From assembly GCF_013409045.1 (NCBI RefSeq), contig NZ_JACCBT010000001.1:8928311-8992310 (forward strand): 64,000 nt of DNA. The letters run 5' to 3'. Positions within the stretch are counted from its first letter, which is position 1, and each line of letters opens with the position of its first letter. The DNA is from Actinomadura citrea. GTDB taxonomy: Bacteria; Actinomycetota; Actinomycetes; Streptosporangiales; Streptosporangiaceae. Positions 1 to 9,105 of the stretch are shown here, one piece after another. A model generated the notes under the pieces. The model saw nothing but the letters and a program-made list of their open reading frames with translations. It did not search any database and was not told the origin of the DNA. The translations under genes were made by a program, and so were the position numbers.

Positions 1-613
1 TCGCCAGGGACAGCAGGCCGCTCAGAAGCGTCGTCTTACCGGTGCCGGTTCCGCCGGTGATCAGAAAGGCCGCTCGGGACTCGATCAAAGCGGCCAGGAG
101 GTCGGCGCCCTCGGGTGGGACGGTGCGGGCCGTGACCAGTTCGTCCAGCGTGAAGGCGCGGCGGCGGGGGAGGCGCAGGGACAGGCAGGTGCCGGTCGCG
201 GCCACCGGGGGGAGGACGGCGTGCAGGCGGACGCCGCCGGGGAGCCGGGCGTCGGCATAGGGGGAGGCGTCGTCGAGGCGGCGGCCGGCGGCGGCGGTGA
301 GGCGCTGGGCCAGGCGGCGGAGGGTCGCCTCGTCCGGGAAGCGGACCGCGGTGCGGACCAGGCCGGAGCCGGTGTCGATCCAGACCTCGTCGGGGCCGTT
401 CACCAGGACGTCGGTGACGTCCGGCGAGCGCAGGAGAGGTTCCAGGGGGCCGGCGCCGACGAACTCGGCGCGTAACTCGTCGGCCAGGGCCAGTACTTCG
501 CGGTCGCCCAGCAGGCGTTCCTCGGCGCGGAGCGCGGCGGCGACGCGGCCGGTGGTGGCTTCGCCGCCCGTGTTGGCGAGCCGGTCGCGGACGGCGCTGG
601 AGAGGCCGGTCAT
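1..613 (-). CDS. tadA: TadA/CpaF-family secretion ATPase, 3' end outside window
   Basis: Cytoplasmic hexameric ATPase expected to power assembly of a Tad/Flp-type pilus. Only the N-terminal ~204 residues are in the window. The start ATG is at 613-611 and overlaps the TGA of the upstream ssd-like gene as ATGA, so the two are translationally coupled. The visible part has the N-terminal domain typical of CpaF (stretches such as DVTDVLVNGPDEVWID and RLTAAAGRRLDD). It reaches the Walker A motif ITGGTGTGKTTLL just before the window edge. Family assignment is strong. The substrate (pilus or competence-like fibre) is inferred from the ssd-tadA order usual in actinobacteria. Confidence 0.9.
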   Translation of the reverse strand, partial: MTGLSSAVRDRLANTGGEATTGRVAAALRAEERLLGDREVLALADELRAEFVGAGPLEPLLRSPDVTDVLVNGPDEVWIDTGSGLVRTAVRFPDEATLRRLAQRLTAAAGRRLDDASPYADARLPGGVRLHAVLPPVAATGTCLSLRLPRRRAFTLDELVTARTVPPEGADLLAALIESRAAFLITGGTGTGKTTLLSGLLSLA

Positions 614-1683
614 GCCGCCTCCCGGTACGCGTCGGGCTGGAGGGCGAGGTCGGCCAGGACGGTGGCGCAGAAGTCGGCGAGGGGGCCGCGGCGGCAGGCG
701 CGTTCGAGGTCGCCGGAGTCGATGGCGGCGGGGAGGCGGCGGTCGCGGTCGAAGGAGCCGGCGAACGGAAGGCCGAGGACGCCCGCGACCGCGTCGGGGG
801 TGATGCCGCCCGGAGCGGGGCCTTGGACGACGAGGCGCAGGTCGGCGGTGTCGCGGCGGAGGGCGGTGGCGAGGCCGTCGGCCGCCACGGTGGCGCGGAC
901 CTCGGCCGGGACGAGCAGGAACGTGACGGCGGCGGCGCGCAGGGCCGCGCGGCCGATGTCGCCGGGGTGGCGGGGGACGTCCGCGACGACCAGGTCGAAC
1001 CCGCGGGCGGCTGCGTCGAAGAGGGAACCGACGGCCTCCTCGGCGACCGGGACGGGCTCGCCGCGGCGCCACGACAGGACGGACAGGTCGCCCGAGCCGG
1101 GCAGGGTCTCGCGGAGGGTCGCGGTGCTGAGACGGCCGCGGCGTTCGGCGAGGTCGTGCCAGCGGACGCCCTCGTGCGACTCCAGCCCGAGGAGGAGGTC
1201 GACGCCGCCGCCGAACGGGTCGGCGTCGACGAGGAGGGTGCGCAGGCCCTGGCCCGCCGCGCTGAGGCCGAGCGCGGTCGCGAGGACACTGGCGCCGGCA
1301 CCGCCGCGGGCGCCGACGACGCAGACGGCGGTGGCCCAGCCGCCCTCGGGTTCGCAGGCGGCGGCGAAGGCGTCGATCAACCAGTCCTCGTGGTCGGGAA
1401 GGGCGACGACGTCCTGGGCGCCGGCCTCCACGGCCAGGCGGTAGGCGTCGGGGGTGGCGCCGCCTGTGACGAGGACGACGCCCGGACGGCGCTGGAGGCC
1501 GGCGGCCGCCACGTCCTCGGCGATGTCGGCGCCCACGAGGATGAGGGAGGGCCAGGTCCAGGCGGGTCTCGCCTCATCGGCGCCGTAGGCGACCTCGGCG
1601 TGGGCGTCCGCGGCGGCGGCGAGGCGGAGGAGGCCGTCGGCGAGCGCGGGGTCGCCGGTGACGATCAGTGCCGCGAGATTCAT
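610..1683 (-). CDS. ssd: Septum-site-determining-like (Ssd/CpaE) ParA-type ATPase
   Basis: A 357-residue protein of the CpaE/Ssd family: an N-terminal receiver-like domain without obvious phosphorylation motif (about 1-120), then a MinD/ParA-like ATPase domain. The deviant Walker A region reads VVGARGGAGASVLATALGL, with Ala-Ser where GKT/GKS is usual, as is common in Ssd proteins. LLVDADPFGGGVD follows as the switch/Walker B region. Family members localise pilus assembly machinery to the cell pole or affect septation. The gene overlaps tadA by 4 bases and is the first gene of the operon. The start ATG at 1683 is followed upstream by a long gene-free region. Confidence 0.85.
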   Translation of the reverse strand: MNLAALIVTGDPALADGLLRLAAAADAHAEVAYGADEARPAWTWPSLILVGADIAEDVAAAGLQRRPGVVLVTGGATPDAYRLAVEAGAQDVVALPDHEDWLIDAFAAACEPEGGWATAVCVVGARGGAGASVLATALGLSAAGQGLRTLLVDADPFGGGVDLLLGLESHEGVRWHDLAERRGRLSTATLRETLPGSGDLSVLSWRRGEPVPVAEEAVGSLFDAAARGFDLVVADVPRHPGDIGRAALRAAAVTFLLVPAEVRATVAADGLATALRRDTADLRLVVQGPAPGGITPDAVAGVLGLPFAGSFDRDRRLPAAIDSGDLERACRRGPLADFCATVLADLALQPDAYREAA

Positions 1684-2595
1684 CGGATGCTCCTTCGACG
1701 TTCGGAGACATCCACCCTGCGGCGCGCGGGGAGGGCGGCGAGAAGCTTCCGCCGACTGTGGATAACTTCGCCCGAGGCGGCGGGCGGGCGGTGGCGCGGG
1801 ATCGTTACCCGGGGGCCACCGCCCGGCCGCCTCACGACAGGGCGACCCCCGCCGGGGGGGAGAGCGGGGGTCGCCGGCGGTCCGGCTCCGGGGGGGTAGA
1901 GCCGGCCCGCTTTCCCAGAAAGGTTCGGGGAGTTCGGGCTAAGCCTTGTGTAAGTCCGCTCTATGGAAGAAGCAAACTCACTGACTCAAGTCTAGGCGGA
2001 TACAACATATGCTGCCCGATCGTCGAGAGTTCCGTCGAGCGGCAAACTCGCCCGGCACGTGGCGATTTTTCGCACCTGACGGCGACGATCCGCCGGAACG
2101 GCCGGCGCAGGGCACCGCCCGGCCTCGGCTGGGCCCCGTTCCGGCGCACACGAAGTGCAACGGGACGGGAGTGGGAGCGTACAGGAGAACTAAAGATCTT
2201 TCCTGCGCCTTCGCGTGATCGACGGCAAAGGGAAATGGTTACCCTGAGTGATCAATTCCGGGATCCGAACGGCGTTTACGGAAGCCCGGAATATGCCTCC
2301 TTGGTCTCAGGGGTCACCGAGGCCCCCTCCGGCACCGCCCCCGCCGGCCAGGCGCCGTTTTCGGAATGGGGCTTGTCATCTGGGCAAATAAGGCGTAGAC
2401 AGGTCATACGGACCGAGTGTCCGGGCACGGCAGCCGGGTACCCACGCGCGACCAGCCGCGGGAGGCGCGTCGAGACGGGCTTGACCCGATCCGACGGATA
2501 TGAGGTGCACGCTTGGTAACCCGGTGTGACGTGTCCAGCGGCGGCGTCCCGGCAGGGACGCCGTTTCGCTTGCGCCGCACCCCCGCTGAGCCGCC
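1684..2595. other. Gene-free region upstream of the tad operon
   Basis: About 900 bases between the start of the ssd-like gene and the 3' end of the pentapeptide-repeat gene. Open frames exist but have no start/RBS context or recognisable protein, and look like high-GC shadows. The middle part (about 1930-2420) is visibly less GC-rich than the flanking genes and contains the AT-containing palindrome AAAGATCTTT. The right end has a GC hairpin. It probably holds the tad operon promoter. I could not identify a tRNA, 6C RNA or known riboswitch. Confidence 0.5.
2542..2563. terminator. GC-rich hairpin, possible terminator
   Basis: A perfect 9-bp inverted repeat (CGGCGTCCC / GGGACGCCG) with a 4-base GGCA loop, followed on the + strand by TTTCGCTT. 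It lies just downstream (minus sense) of the pentapeptide-repeat gene end, so it may terminate that gene or an unseen + strand transcript. Confidence 0.5.
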
Positions 2596-3213
2596 CTACT
2601 CGCGGACGTCCAAGCCCAGCACCGTTGCGAGGACCACCGCCTGGTAAGGGTCGATCACCGCGCGCCTCAGCTCGACGGTGAACGGGTCCAGCGACGACAG
2701 GTCGCTGCCGCGCAGGTCGCAGCCGGAGAAGTCGGCCTTGTGCAGGTACGCCCCCGAAAGGTCGACCCCGCGCAGCTCCGCCCCGGCGCACCGGGCGCCG
2801 GTGAGGTCCGCTTCGCGCATGCGCACGTCCGTGAACGCGGCCCGCTGGAGATCCGCGCCGGGCAGGCCGGCGAACGACCAGTCGCCGCCCTTGACCTTCA
2901 TCAGGTCGTAGGTGCAGCCGTCGAACACGCTGCCCACGAACTTGCAGCCCGTGATGGCGGCGTCGAAGAAGCCGCACCGGACGAACGTGCAGTTCAGGAA
3001 CGCCCCGTCGGTGTGGCTGGACGCGTTGAAGCGCACACCCCGGAACGTGCAGTCGGTGAAGACGGCACCGGTGCCGCCGGCCTCGGTCATGTCCACGTCC
3101 ACGAACAGGACGCCTTCGTGCCGCTCACCCGTCAGGTCACGCGAATCCCAGTCCGCCGACGAGATCGTGGTCTCCGTCGGCGCCGCTGGGCGCCCGTGCA
3201 TGCGATCGGCCAT
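2596..3213 (-). CDS. Pentapeptide-repeat protein
   Basis: A 205-residue protein dominated by A(D/N)LxX-type pentapeptide repeats, seen as runs such as GADLQRAAFTDVRMREADL and GVDLSGAYLHKADFSGCDL. These fold as a right-handed quadrilateral beta-helix. The repeats span roughly residues 30-180; a short non-repeat tail follows. Some family members (Qnr, McbG, MfpA) mimic DNA and bind gyrase, but most have no known role and nothing here points to gyrase. The start ATG at 3213 lies about 30 bases upstream of the Fic-like gene's 3' end, and both genes share a strand, so they may be cotranscribed. Confidence 0.85.
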   Translation of the reverse strand: MADRMHGRPAAPTETTISSADWDSRDLTGERHEGVLFVDVDMTEAGGTGAVFTDCTFRGVRFNASSHTDGAFLNCTFVRCGFFDAAITGCKFVGSVFDGCTYDLMKVKGGDWSFAGLPGADLQRAAFTDVRMREADLTGARCAGAELRGVDLSGAYLHKADFSGCDLRGSDLSSLDPFTVELRRAVIDPYQAVVLATVLGLDVRE

Positions 3214-3244
3214 GGGACCAGCATGGTCCTACCAGGTGACGGTC

Positions 3245-4036
3245 TCAGCCGCGCATGAACGCTTCGCAGATGGCCTGCGAGTCCCGCGCGGCGGCCGCGA
3301 TGGCCGAGGAGCAGTGGACGATCCATCGCGCGACGCCCTCCGCCGTACCGGACGTGTAGGCGCGAAGGGCCTCGGCGTACTCGTCGGAGAGTTCGAGGTG
3401 CCCGACCTCAGGCGCGACCAGGGATTTGGGGTCGAGCCCGCGTGCGACAAGGGTGAGCCGCTGGGCGGCACGGGCGACGATGCCGTCTCCCCAGCCGAAC
3501 GGACGCAGGGTCAGGAGTTCGCCGTGCACGATCGACGAGACCACGAGAGCCGGTGCTCTGGTGGGTTCGGTCAGCAGCCCGCTCAGCGCGTCCAGGCGCG
3601 CCGCCACCTCGGACGGCGAAGGCGGCTCGCCCAGTCCGAGAACGTCTTTCACGACGCCATCGCCGGAGCGGGGACGTCCCAGATCGGCGCTGTCGACCGC
3701 GTCCGCCGCAGCGAGGACGTGCAGGCGCGCCAGTGCCTGCCGCGGCGCCTTGCGCCATACCTCGGTCAGCGTCCCGAGCTCGGCCGACACGCGCAGCGCC
3801 CCCTGCACGACGGGGTCGGACGGGTGGTCGGTGGTGCGCAGCTCGTCCAGCGTGACCGAGGCGCCGTCGAGGACGGCGGAGGCCCGGGCGCCGCGCAGCG
3901 CCGACTCCGTGGACACCTCGGCGCTGCGCCGCCGCAGGACGCGGTGGCCCAGCAACCGGTCCACGGCCCTGCGCGCCTCGTCGACGGCGTCGACGACGCC
4001 GGGAAGGTTCGCAACATCAGCTAGAGCATCGGTCAC
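3245..4036 (-). CDS. Fic-fold protein with degenerate active site
   Basis: A 263-residue protein with the layout of Fic/DOC proteins. An N-terminal segment around residues 50-66 (ASAVLDGASVTLDEL) resembles the Fic_N 'S.IEG..ATL.EL' region. A helix then leads into LRPFGWGDGIVAR at 177-189, exactly where active Fic enzymes carry HPFxxGNGRxxR. The catalytic His is Arg, the GNG is GDG, and the first Arg of the motif is Ile, so AMP transfer is not expected. It sits divergently upstream of the acetyl-CoA synthetase gene; similar proteins occur beside acs in streptomycetes, often called 'oxidoreductase'. The Fic-fold call is my inference from the motif frame. Confidence 0.6.
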   Translation of the reverse strand: MTDALADVANLPGVVDAVDEARRAVDRLLGHRVLRRRSAEVSTESALRGARASAVLDGASVTLDELRTTDHPSDPVVQGALRVSAELGTLTEVWRKAPRQALARLHVLAAADAVDSADLGRPRSGDGVVKDVLGLGEPPSPSEVAARLDALSGLLTEPTRAPALVVSSIVHGELLTLRPFGWGDGIVARAAQRLTLVARGLDPKSLVAPEVGHLELSDEYAEALRAYTSGTAEGVARWIVHCSSAIAAAARDSQAICEAFMRG

Positions 4037-4087
4037 GGCCTGACTTTATGCCGTCGTCCGGAGCACCCACGCAGCGGCCCACCGGGG

Positions 4088-4110
4088 CGGGGAACGGAAA
4101 CGGTTCCCCG
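4088..4110. promoter_or_regulatory. Inverted repeat between fic-like gene and acs
   Basis: Arms CGGGGAAC / GTTCCCCG, 8 bp perfect, separated by 7 bases (GGAAACG). It lies in the divergent intergenic region about 180 bases upstream of the acs start. It may be an operator for either gene; no regulator is assigned. Confidence 0.3.
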
Positions 4111-4286
4111 GCGCCGGAGGTGGGAAGGCCCGCTGTGTCGGGCATCGCAAAGCAGGATCGGGAGCCGAATGCGCCGATCGCGCCCGTCCCCCCGACACCC
4201 GGGATCGCGGCCTTGTGGGGACCGGGACCTACCTGGTGAAGTGGGGATACCGGGCGACCCCCGCTTGAGCTAGCAAGGAGTTCGCG

Positions 4287-6251
4287 TTGAGCCAGAGCCA
4301 AGAAACACTGTCGAACCTTCTGCAGGAGACGCGCCGTTTCCCCCCGCCCGCGGACCTCGCCGCCTCGGCGAACGTCAAGGCCGACGCCTACGAGCGCGCC
4401 GCCGAGGACCGCTTGGGCTTCTGGGCGGAGCAGGCGGACCGGCTCGCCTGGACGAAGCGCTGGGACGACGTCCTGGACTGGAGCAACCCGCCGTTCGCGA
4501 AGTGGTTCGTGGGCGGCGAGCTGAACGTCGCCTACAACTGCGTCGACCGGCACGTGGAGGCCGGACGCGGCGAGAAGGTGGCGTTCCACTGGGAGGGGGA
4601 ACCGGGTGACTCCCGCACCCTCACCTATGCCGACCTCCAGGGCGAGGTGAACAGGGCCGCCAACGCCCTGCTCGAACTGGGCGTCCGCAAGGGCGACCGG
4701 GTCGCGATCTACCTGCCGATGATCCCGGAGCTGCCGATCTCGATGCTGGCGTGCGCCCGCATCGGCGCGACCCACTCGGTGGTTTTCGGCGGCTTCTCCG
4801 CGGAGGCCCTCCGGACGCGCATCGACGACGCGCAGGCCAAGCTGGTCATCACCGCGGACGGCGGCTTCCGCCGCGGCAAGCCGTCCGACCTCAAGGGCAT
4901 CGTGGACGAGGCCGTCGCGCAGGCACCGACGATCGAGCACGTGCTCGTCGTGCGCCGCACCGGCGAGCAGGTGGCCGAGAACGAGCGCGACCTGTGGTGG
5001 CACGACGTCGTCGAGCGGCAGAGCGACGAGCACACCGCCGAGCCCATGGACTCCGAGCACCCGCTGTACATCCTGTACACGTCGGGGACGACGGGCAAGC
5101 CGAAGGGCATCCTGCACACCAGCGGCGGCTACCTGACCCAGTGCGCGTACACGCACTGGGCGGTGTTCGACCTGAAGCCGGAGACGGACGTCTACTGGTG
5201 CTCGGCCGACATCGGGTGGGTGACGGGCCACTCCTACATCGTGTACGGGCCGCTCGCCAACGGCTCGACCAGCGTCATCTACGAGGGGACGCCCGACACC
5301 CCCGACAAGGGCCGCTGGTGGGACGTCATCCAGAAGTACAAGGTGTCCATCTTCTACACCGCGCCCACGGCGATCCGCACGTTCATGAAGTGGGGCGACG
5401 ACATCCCGGCCCGGTACGACCTGTCGTCCCTGCGCGTGCTGGGGTCGGTCGGCGAGCCGATCAACCCTGAGGCCTACGTCTGGTACCGCAGGAACATCGG
5501 CGCCGACCGGACCCCGGTGGTCGACACGTGGTGGCAGACCGAGACCGGCGCCATCATGATCAGCCCGCTGCCGGGGATCACCGAGGGCAAGCCGGGCGCG
5601 GCGATGCGCCCGCTCCCCGGCATCGCCGCGGACGTCGTGGACGACCAGGGCCGCTCGGTGCCGGACGGCGGCGGCGGATTCATGGTGGTCCGGGAGCCGT
5701 GGCCGAGCATGCTCCGCACGATCTGGGGCGACGACGAGCGGTACGTCAAGACGTACTGGTCGCGTTTCGAGGGCCTGTACTTCGCCGGTGACGGCGCCAA
5801 GAAGGACGCGGACGGCGACATGTGGCTGCTCGGCCGCGTGGACGACGTCATGCTCGTGTCCGGGCACAACATCTCCACGACGGAGGTGGAGTCGGCGCTG
5901 GTGTCGCACCCGAAGGTCGCCGAGTCGGCGGTGGTGGGCGCGACGGACCCGGTCACCGGGCAGGCCATCGTCGCGTTCGTGATCCCGCGCGGCGACGCCG
6001 GCGACGTCGAGGGCGAGGACTTCCTCCGGGAGCTGCGCGAGCACGTCGCCAAGACCCTCGGCCCGATCGCCAAGCCCCGCCAGATCATGATCGTTCCCGA
6101 GCTGCCGAAGACCCGCTCCGGCAAGATCATGCGGCGGCTGCTGCGGGACGTCGCGGAGAACCGCAGCATCGGCGACGTCACGACGCTCGCGGACAGCACG
6201 GTGATGGACCTCATCTCCGAGAAGCTGCCCAGCGCCAAGTCGGACGACTGA
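4287..6251 (+). CDS. acsA: Acetyl-CoA synthetase (AMP-forming)
   Basis: A 654-residue ANL-superfamily enzyme that activates acetate with ATP and CoA to acetyl-CoA in the cytoplasm. The adenylation core motif YTSGTTGKPKGILHT is present, as are DTWWQTETG (A5), the GRVDDVMLVSGHNIST hinge region (A8) and the C-terminal PKTRSGKIMRR. The Lys in that last motif is the catalytic residue that Pat/CobB-type systems acetylate. Length matches the family. The start is TTG at 4287 with AAGGAG six bases upstream. The gene is followed by a strong terminator and then nhaA, the order also seen in Streptomyces. Confidence 0.97.
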   Translation: MSQSQETLSNLLQETRRFPPPADLAASANVKADAYERAAEDRLGFWAEQADRLAWTKRWDDVLDWSNPPFAKWFVGGELNVAYNCVDRHVEAGRGEKVAFHWEGEPGDSRTLTYADLQGEVNRAANALLELGVRKGDRVAIYLPMIPELPISMLACARIGATHSVVFGGFSAEALRTRIDDAQAKLVITADGGFRRGKPSDLKGIVDEAVAQAPTIEHVLVVRRTGEQVAENERDLWWHDVVERQSDEHTAEPMDSEHPLYILYTSGTTGKPKGILHTSGGYLTQCAYTHWAVFDLKPETDVYWCSADIGWVTGHSYIVYGPLANGSTSVIYEGTPDTPDKGRWWDVIQKYKVSIFYTAPTAIRTFMKWGDDIPARYDLSSLRVLGSVGEPINPEAYVWYRRNIGADRTPVVDTWWQTETGAIMISPLPGITEGKPGAAMRPLPGIAADVVDDQGRSVPDGGGGFMVVREPWPSMLRTIWGDDERYVKTYWSRFEGLYFAGDGAKKDADGDMWLLGRVDDVMLVSGHNISTTEVESALVSHPKVAESAVVGATDPVTGQAIVAFVIPRGDAGDVEGEDFLRELREHVAKTLGPIAKPRQIMIVPELPKTRSGKIMRRLLRDVAENRSIGDVTTLADSTVMDLISEKLPSAKSDD

Positions 6252-6276
6252 CCCTCGCGGCACACGCCGGCTCCGC

Positions 6277-6315
6277 AAACGGCCCTCGCCCGGCACACCC
6301 GGGCGCGGGCCGTTT
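6277..6315 (+). terminator. Rho-independent-type terminator after acs
   Basis: Long GC hairpin with outer arms AAACGGCCC / GGGCCGTTT and inner CCGG/CCGG pairing, 26 bases after the acs stop codon. Confidence 0.75.
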
Positions 6316-6470
6316 CGGCGCCGAGCCGGGGGCATTGGGCTCTCCTATGAGCGGGCCAGGTAAAATGTCCCCAGGTGCGCCGGGAAGTCTGGTCGGCAGG
6401 CACGTCCCGTAGTGCTCGTGCGGGCCGTGGCTTTGTCCAGCCGTCCGCCGCTTTCCCAGGGGTTCTCTCT

Positions 6471-7709
6471 ATGGCGCGCCCGCCCGTGAAACGCCGCGTT
6501 GCAGCAACGTGGCCTTTCCGTCCGACCGTCCGCTACAGCATCCAGGTCGCGAGTGCGCTCCGCACCGAGACGATCGGCGGCGTGGTGATGCTGCTCGCGG
6601 CGGTCGCGGCGCTGGTGTGGGCCAACACGCCGTGGGACGGCGCCTACAAGAGCCTTCAGACGTTCGAGATCGATCCGCACTGGCTGCATCTCGGCCATAT
6701 GGACGTGCAGCACTGGGCGTCCAGCGGGCTGCTGGCGGTCTTCTTCTTCATCGCCGGGCTGGAGCTGCGCGAGGAACTGACGCACGGCGAGCTGCGCAAT
6801 CCGCGGGACGCGGCGCTGCCGGTCATCGCGGCGGCGGCCGGGGTGGCGGTACCGGCGCTGATCTTCCTGGCGGTGAGCGCGGGCGCGCCGGGCGCGTCCA
6901 GCGGGTGGGCGGTGCCGACGGCGACGGACATCGCGTTCGCGCTGGCGGTGCTCGCCGTGACGTTCACCTCATGCCCGGCGTCCCTGCGGGCGTTCCTGCT
7001 GACGCTGGCAGTGGTGGACGACCTGATAGCCATCACCATCATCGCGCTCTTCTACACCGACACCCTGCACTGGACGCCGCTGTTCCTCAGCGCGGCGCTG
7101 ATCGGGGTGTACGGGCGGCTTCAGCACCGGGGCGTCCGATCGCCGTGGGTGTACGTGCCTGTCGCCGTCCTCGCCTGGTACTTCCTCCAGCGGAGCGGGA
7201 TCCACGCGACCGTCGCGGGCGTCGCGCTGGGGATGCTCACCAGCCCGAAGGAGACACCGGACGGGCGGCCGACGAACGCCGAGCGCGCCGACCACGCGCT
7301 GCGGCCGTTCTCGGCGGGCGTGGCCGTGCCGGTGTTCGCCTTCGTGTCGGCCGGCGTGGGCCTCGGCGCGGCGCAGCTGGGCGCGGTGTTCACCGACCGG
7401 GTGGCCCTCGGCGTGATCGCCGGACTCCTGGTCGGTAAGTTCGTGGGGGTCCTCGGCGGGGCGTGGACGGCCGTGCGGCTCGGCCTTGCGACCCTCGGGG
7501 AGGACCTGCACTGGCACGAGATCGCGGGAGTCGCGCTTCTGGCCGGGGTGGGTTTCACCGTTTCGCTGCTGATCGGCGGTTTGGCCTATACCGACCCGTC
7601 ACAATTCGAGAGAGTGACGACTGCGGTCCTGATCGCGAGCGTTCTCGCCTCGGCGGCCGCGGCCGTCGTCTTCCGGAGAAGGGTGCGTCTGCGCACGCGC
7701 CCGGACTAA
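6471..7709 (+). CDS. nhaA: Na+/H+ antiporter NhaA
   Basis: A 412-residue integral membrane protein of about 12 helices that exports Na+ or Li+ in exchange for protons. Family landmarks are FFFIAGLELREELTHGELR, the conserved TDIAFALAVLAV segment and the VDDLIAITIIALFY helix with the paired Asp residues that bind the ion. ATG 6471 was chosen over upstream codons because the mature NhaA N-terminus begins just after it and the upstream extension is not conserved-looking. No strong RBS is seen. The next gene starts 13 bases after the stop, suggesting one transcript. Confidence 0.93.
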   Translation: MARPPVKRRVAATWPFRPTVRYSIQVASALRTETIGGVVMLLAAVAALVWANTPWDGAYKSLQTFEIDPHWLHLGHMDVQHWASSGLLAVFFFIAGLELREELTHGELRNPRDAALPVIAAAAGVAVPALIFLAVSAGAPGASSGWAVPTATDIAFALAVLAVTFTSCPASLRAFLLTLAVVDDLIAITIIALFYTDTLHWTPLFLSAALIGVYGRLQHRGVRSPWVYVPVAVLAWYFLQRSGIHATVAGVALGMLTSPKETPDGRPTNAERADHALRPFSAGVAVPVFAFVSAGVGLGAAQLGAVFTDRVALGVIAGLLVGKFVGVLGGAWTAVRLGLATLGEDLHWHEIAGVALLAGVGFTVSLLIGGLAYTDPSQFERVTTAVLIASVLASAAAAVVFRRRVRLRTRPD

Positions 7710-7722
7710 GGAGAAAAGCCAT

Positions 7723-8154
7723 ATGTCCGAGGCACTACCGGGCGAGCGCGTCGAGGACAAGTCCCTCGGCGAGCTGGTCGCCCTGGCGTCGAGCAGCGTC
7801 TCCGACCTGATCAGGGCCGAGATGGACCTGGCCAAGCTGGAACTGAAGGCCGACGCCAAGAAGGCCGCGCTGGGCAGCGTGATGTTCACGATCGCCGCGC
7901 TGATCGGCGGGCTGATCGTCATCCTGCTGTCGATCGCGTTCGCCTACGGGCTCGTGGCCGCCGGCATCTGGCACTGGGCGGCGTTCCTCATCGTGGCCGG
8001 GGTGTACCTGCTCCTCGCCCTGGTCCTGCTCGCCATCGGGTACTTCCGCATCCGCAAGATCGAAGGGGCCAAGCGGACCCGCAAGACGCTCAAGGACGAC
8101 CTCGCCGCCCTGCGCCACCGCGGCGACTCCGGCAATCCCGAGCTGACGGGCTGA
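7723..8154 (+). CDS. Holin-superfamily III / DUF1469-type membrane protein
   Basis: A 143-residue protein with a charged N-terminal helix (LVALASSSVSDLIRAEMDLAKLELKADAKK) followed by two hydrophobic helices (about 50-75 and 83-107) and a basic C-terminus. This matches the actinobacterial 'phage holin family' profile (Phage_holin_3_6). Despite the name these are chromosomal inner-membrane proteins, present in the mycobacterial locus between acs and ephE, with unknown function. RBS AAGGAG lies upstream of the ATG. The hydrolase gene follows 8 bases later. Confidence 0.85.
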   Translation: MSEALPGERVEDKSLGELVALASSSVSDLIRAEMDLAKLELKADAKKAALGSVMFTIAALIGGLIVILLSIAFAYGLVAAGIWHWAAFLIVAGVYLLLALVLLAIGYFRIRKIEGAKRTRKTLKDDLAALRHRGDSGNPELTG

Positions 8155-8162
8155 CCGGCGCC

Positions 8163-9086
8163 GTGCCCGGGCACGAGGCGTCGCTGATCGAGGTCGACGG
8201 GCCGTGGACGCACCGGCAGATCAGCGCCGGCGGGACCCGCTTCCACGTCGCCGAGGCCGGCCAGGGGCCGCTCGTCCTCCTGTTGCACGGTTTCCCCGAG
8301 TTCTGGTGGTCGTGGCACCACCAGCTCGTCTCGCTGCCCGCCGCGGGCTACCGGGCGGCGGCCGTCGACCTGCGCGGCTACGGCGGCAGCGACAAGCCGC
8401 CGCGCGGATACGACCTGGTCACGCTGGCCGGTGACGCCGCCGGGCTCGTCCGCGCGCTGGGCGAGGCGAACGCGACCGTCGTCGGGCACGACTGGGGCGG
8501 ACTGCTCGCCTGGACGATGGCCGTCTACCACCCGAAGATCGTCCAGCGGCTGGCGGTGGTGGGCGCCCCGCATCCGCTGCGGCTGCGGCAGGCCGTCGCC
8601 GGCGACCCGCGCGGGCAGGGCTGGGCGGCGCGCCACACGTTCGGCTTCCAGGTGCCGCTGTGGCCCGAAAAGCGCCTGGTCCGCGACGACGCGGCCCTGG
8701 TCGGGAAGCTCCTGCACGACTGGTCGGGACCGGACTGGCCGGACGAGCGCACCGAGCGGCTCGTACGGAAGGCCGTGCAGATCCCTGGGGTCGCCCACAG
8801 CGCGCTGGAGTACCACCGCTGGCTCATCCGCTCCCAGGCCCGCCCGGACGGCATCCGCTACGCGCACCGCATGCGCACACCCATCCATGCCGCAACGCTC
8901 CAAGTGCATGGCGCGCTCGACACGTGCACCCTCCCGGCCAGCGCGCAGGGCTCCGGACGCTACGTGAAGGCCCCGTACCGTTGGACGCTCATAGAGGGCG
9001 CAGGGCATTTCCCCCACCAGGAGCGTCCGCAGGAGTTCGACGCCCAACTCCTCGACTGGCTGACCGACCCGGGGCCGGAACGCTGA
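8163..9086 (+). CDS. Alpha/beta hydrolase, epoxide-hydrolase-like
   Basis: A 307-residue alpha/beta hydrolase. The oxyanion-hole motif HGFPEFWWSW and the nucleophile elbow GHDWGG (Asp nucleophile) are the signature of epoxide hydrolases and haloalkane dehalogenases. A C-terminal GAGHFPHQE supplies the catalytic His. It occupies the position of ephE in mycobacteria, downstream of the holin-like gene and next to marP. The substrate is unknown. Start GTG 8163, eight bases after the previous stop, suggests coupling. Confidence 0.88.
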   Translation: MPGHEASLIEVDGPWTHRQISAGGTRFHVAEAGQGPLVLLLHGFPEFWWSWHHQLVSLPAAGYRAAAVDLRGYGGSDKPPRGYDLVTLAGDAAGLVRALGEANATVVGHDWGGLLAWTMAVYHPKIVQRLAVVGAPHPLRLRQAVAGDPRGQGWAARHTFGFQVPLWPEKRLVRDDAALVGKLLHDWSGPDWPDERTERLVRKAVQIPGVAHSALEYHRWLIRSQARPDGIRYAHRMRTPIHAATLQVHGALDTCTLPASAQGSGRYVKAPYRWTLIEGAGHFPHQERPQEFDAQLLDWLTDPGPER

Positions 9087-9105
9087 ACCCGCGTACCGTG
9101 GAGGC

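Noticed and set aside
1668..2519. A 283-codon plus-strand frame before the pentapeptide gene
   Set aside because: No RBS, low-complexity composition and no domain; other frames there are equally open.
4017..6335. A 772-codon open frame antisense to acs
   Set aside because: It mirrors acs in a very high-GC region, has an Arg/Asp/His-rich composition and matches no family; acs has all its motifs.
7723..8154. Prophage holin
   Set aside because: The holin-like family name is historical; the gene sits in conserved backbone with no phage genes nearby.
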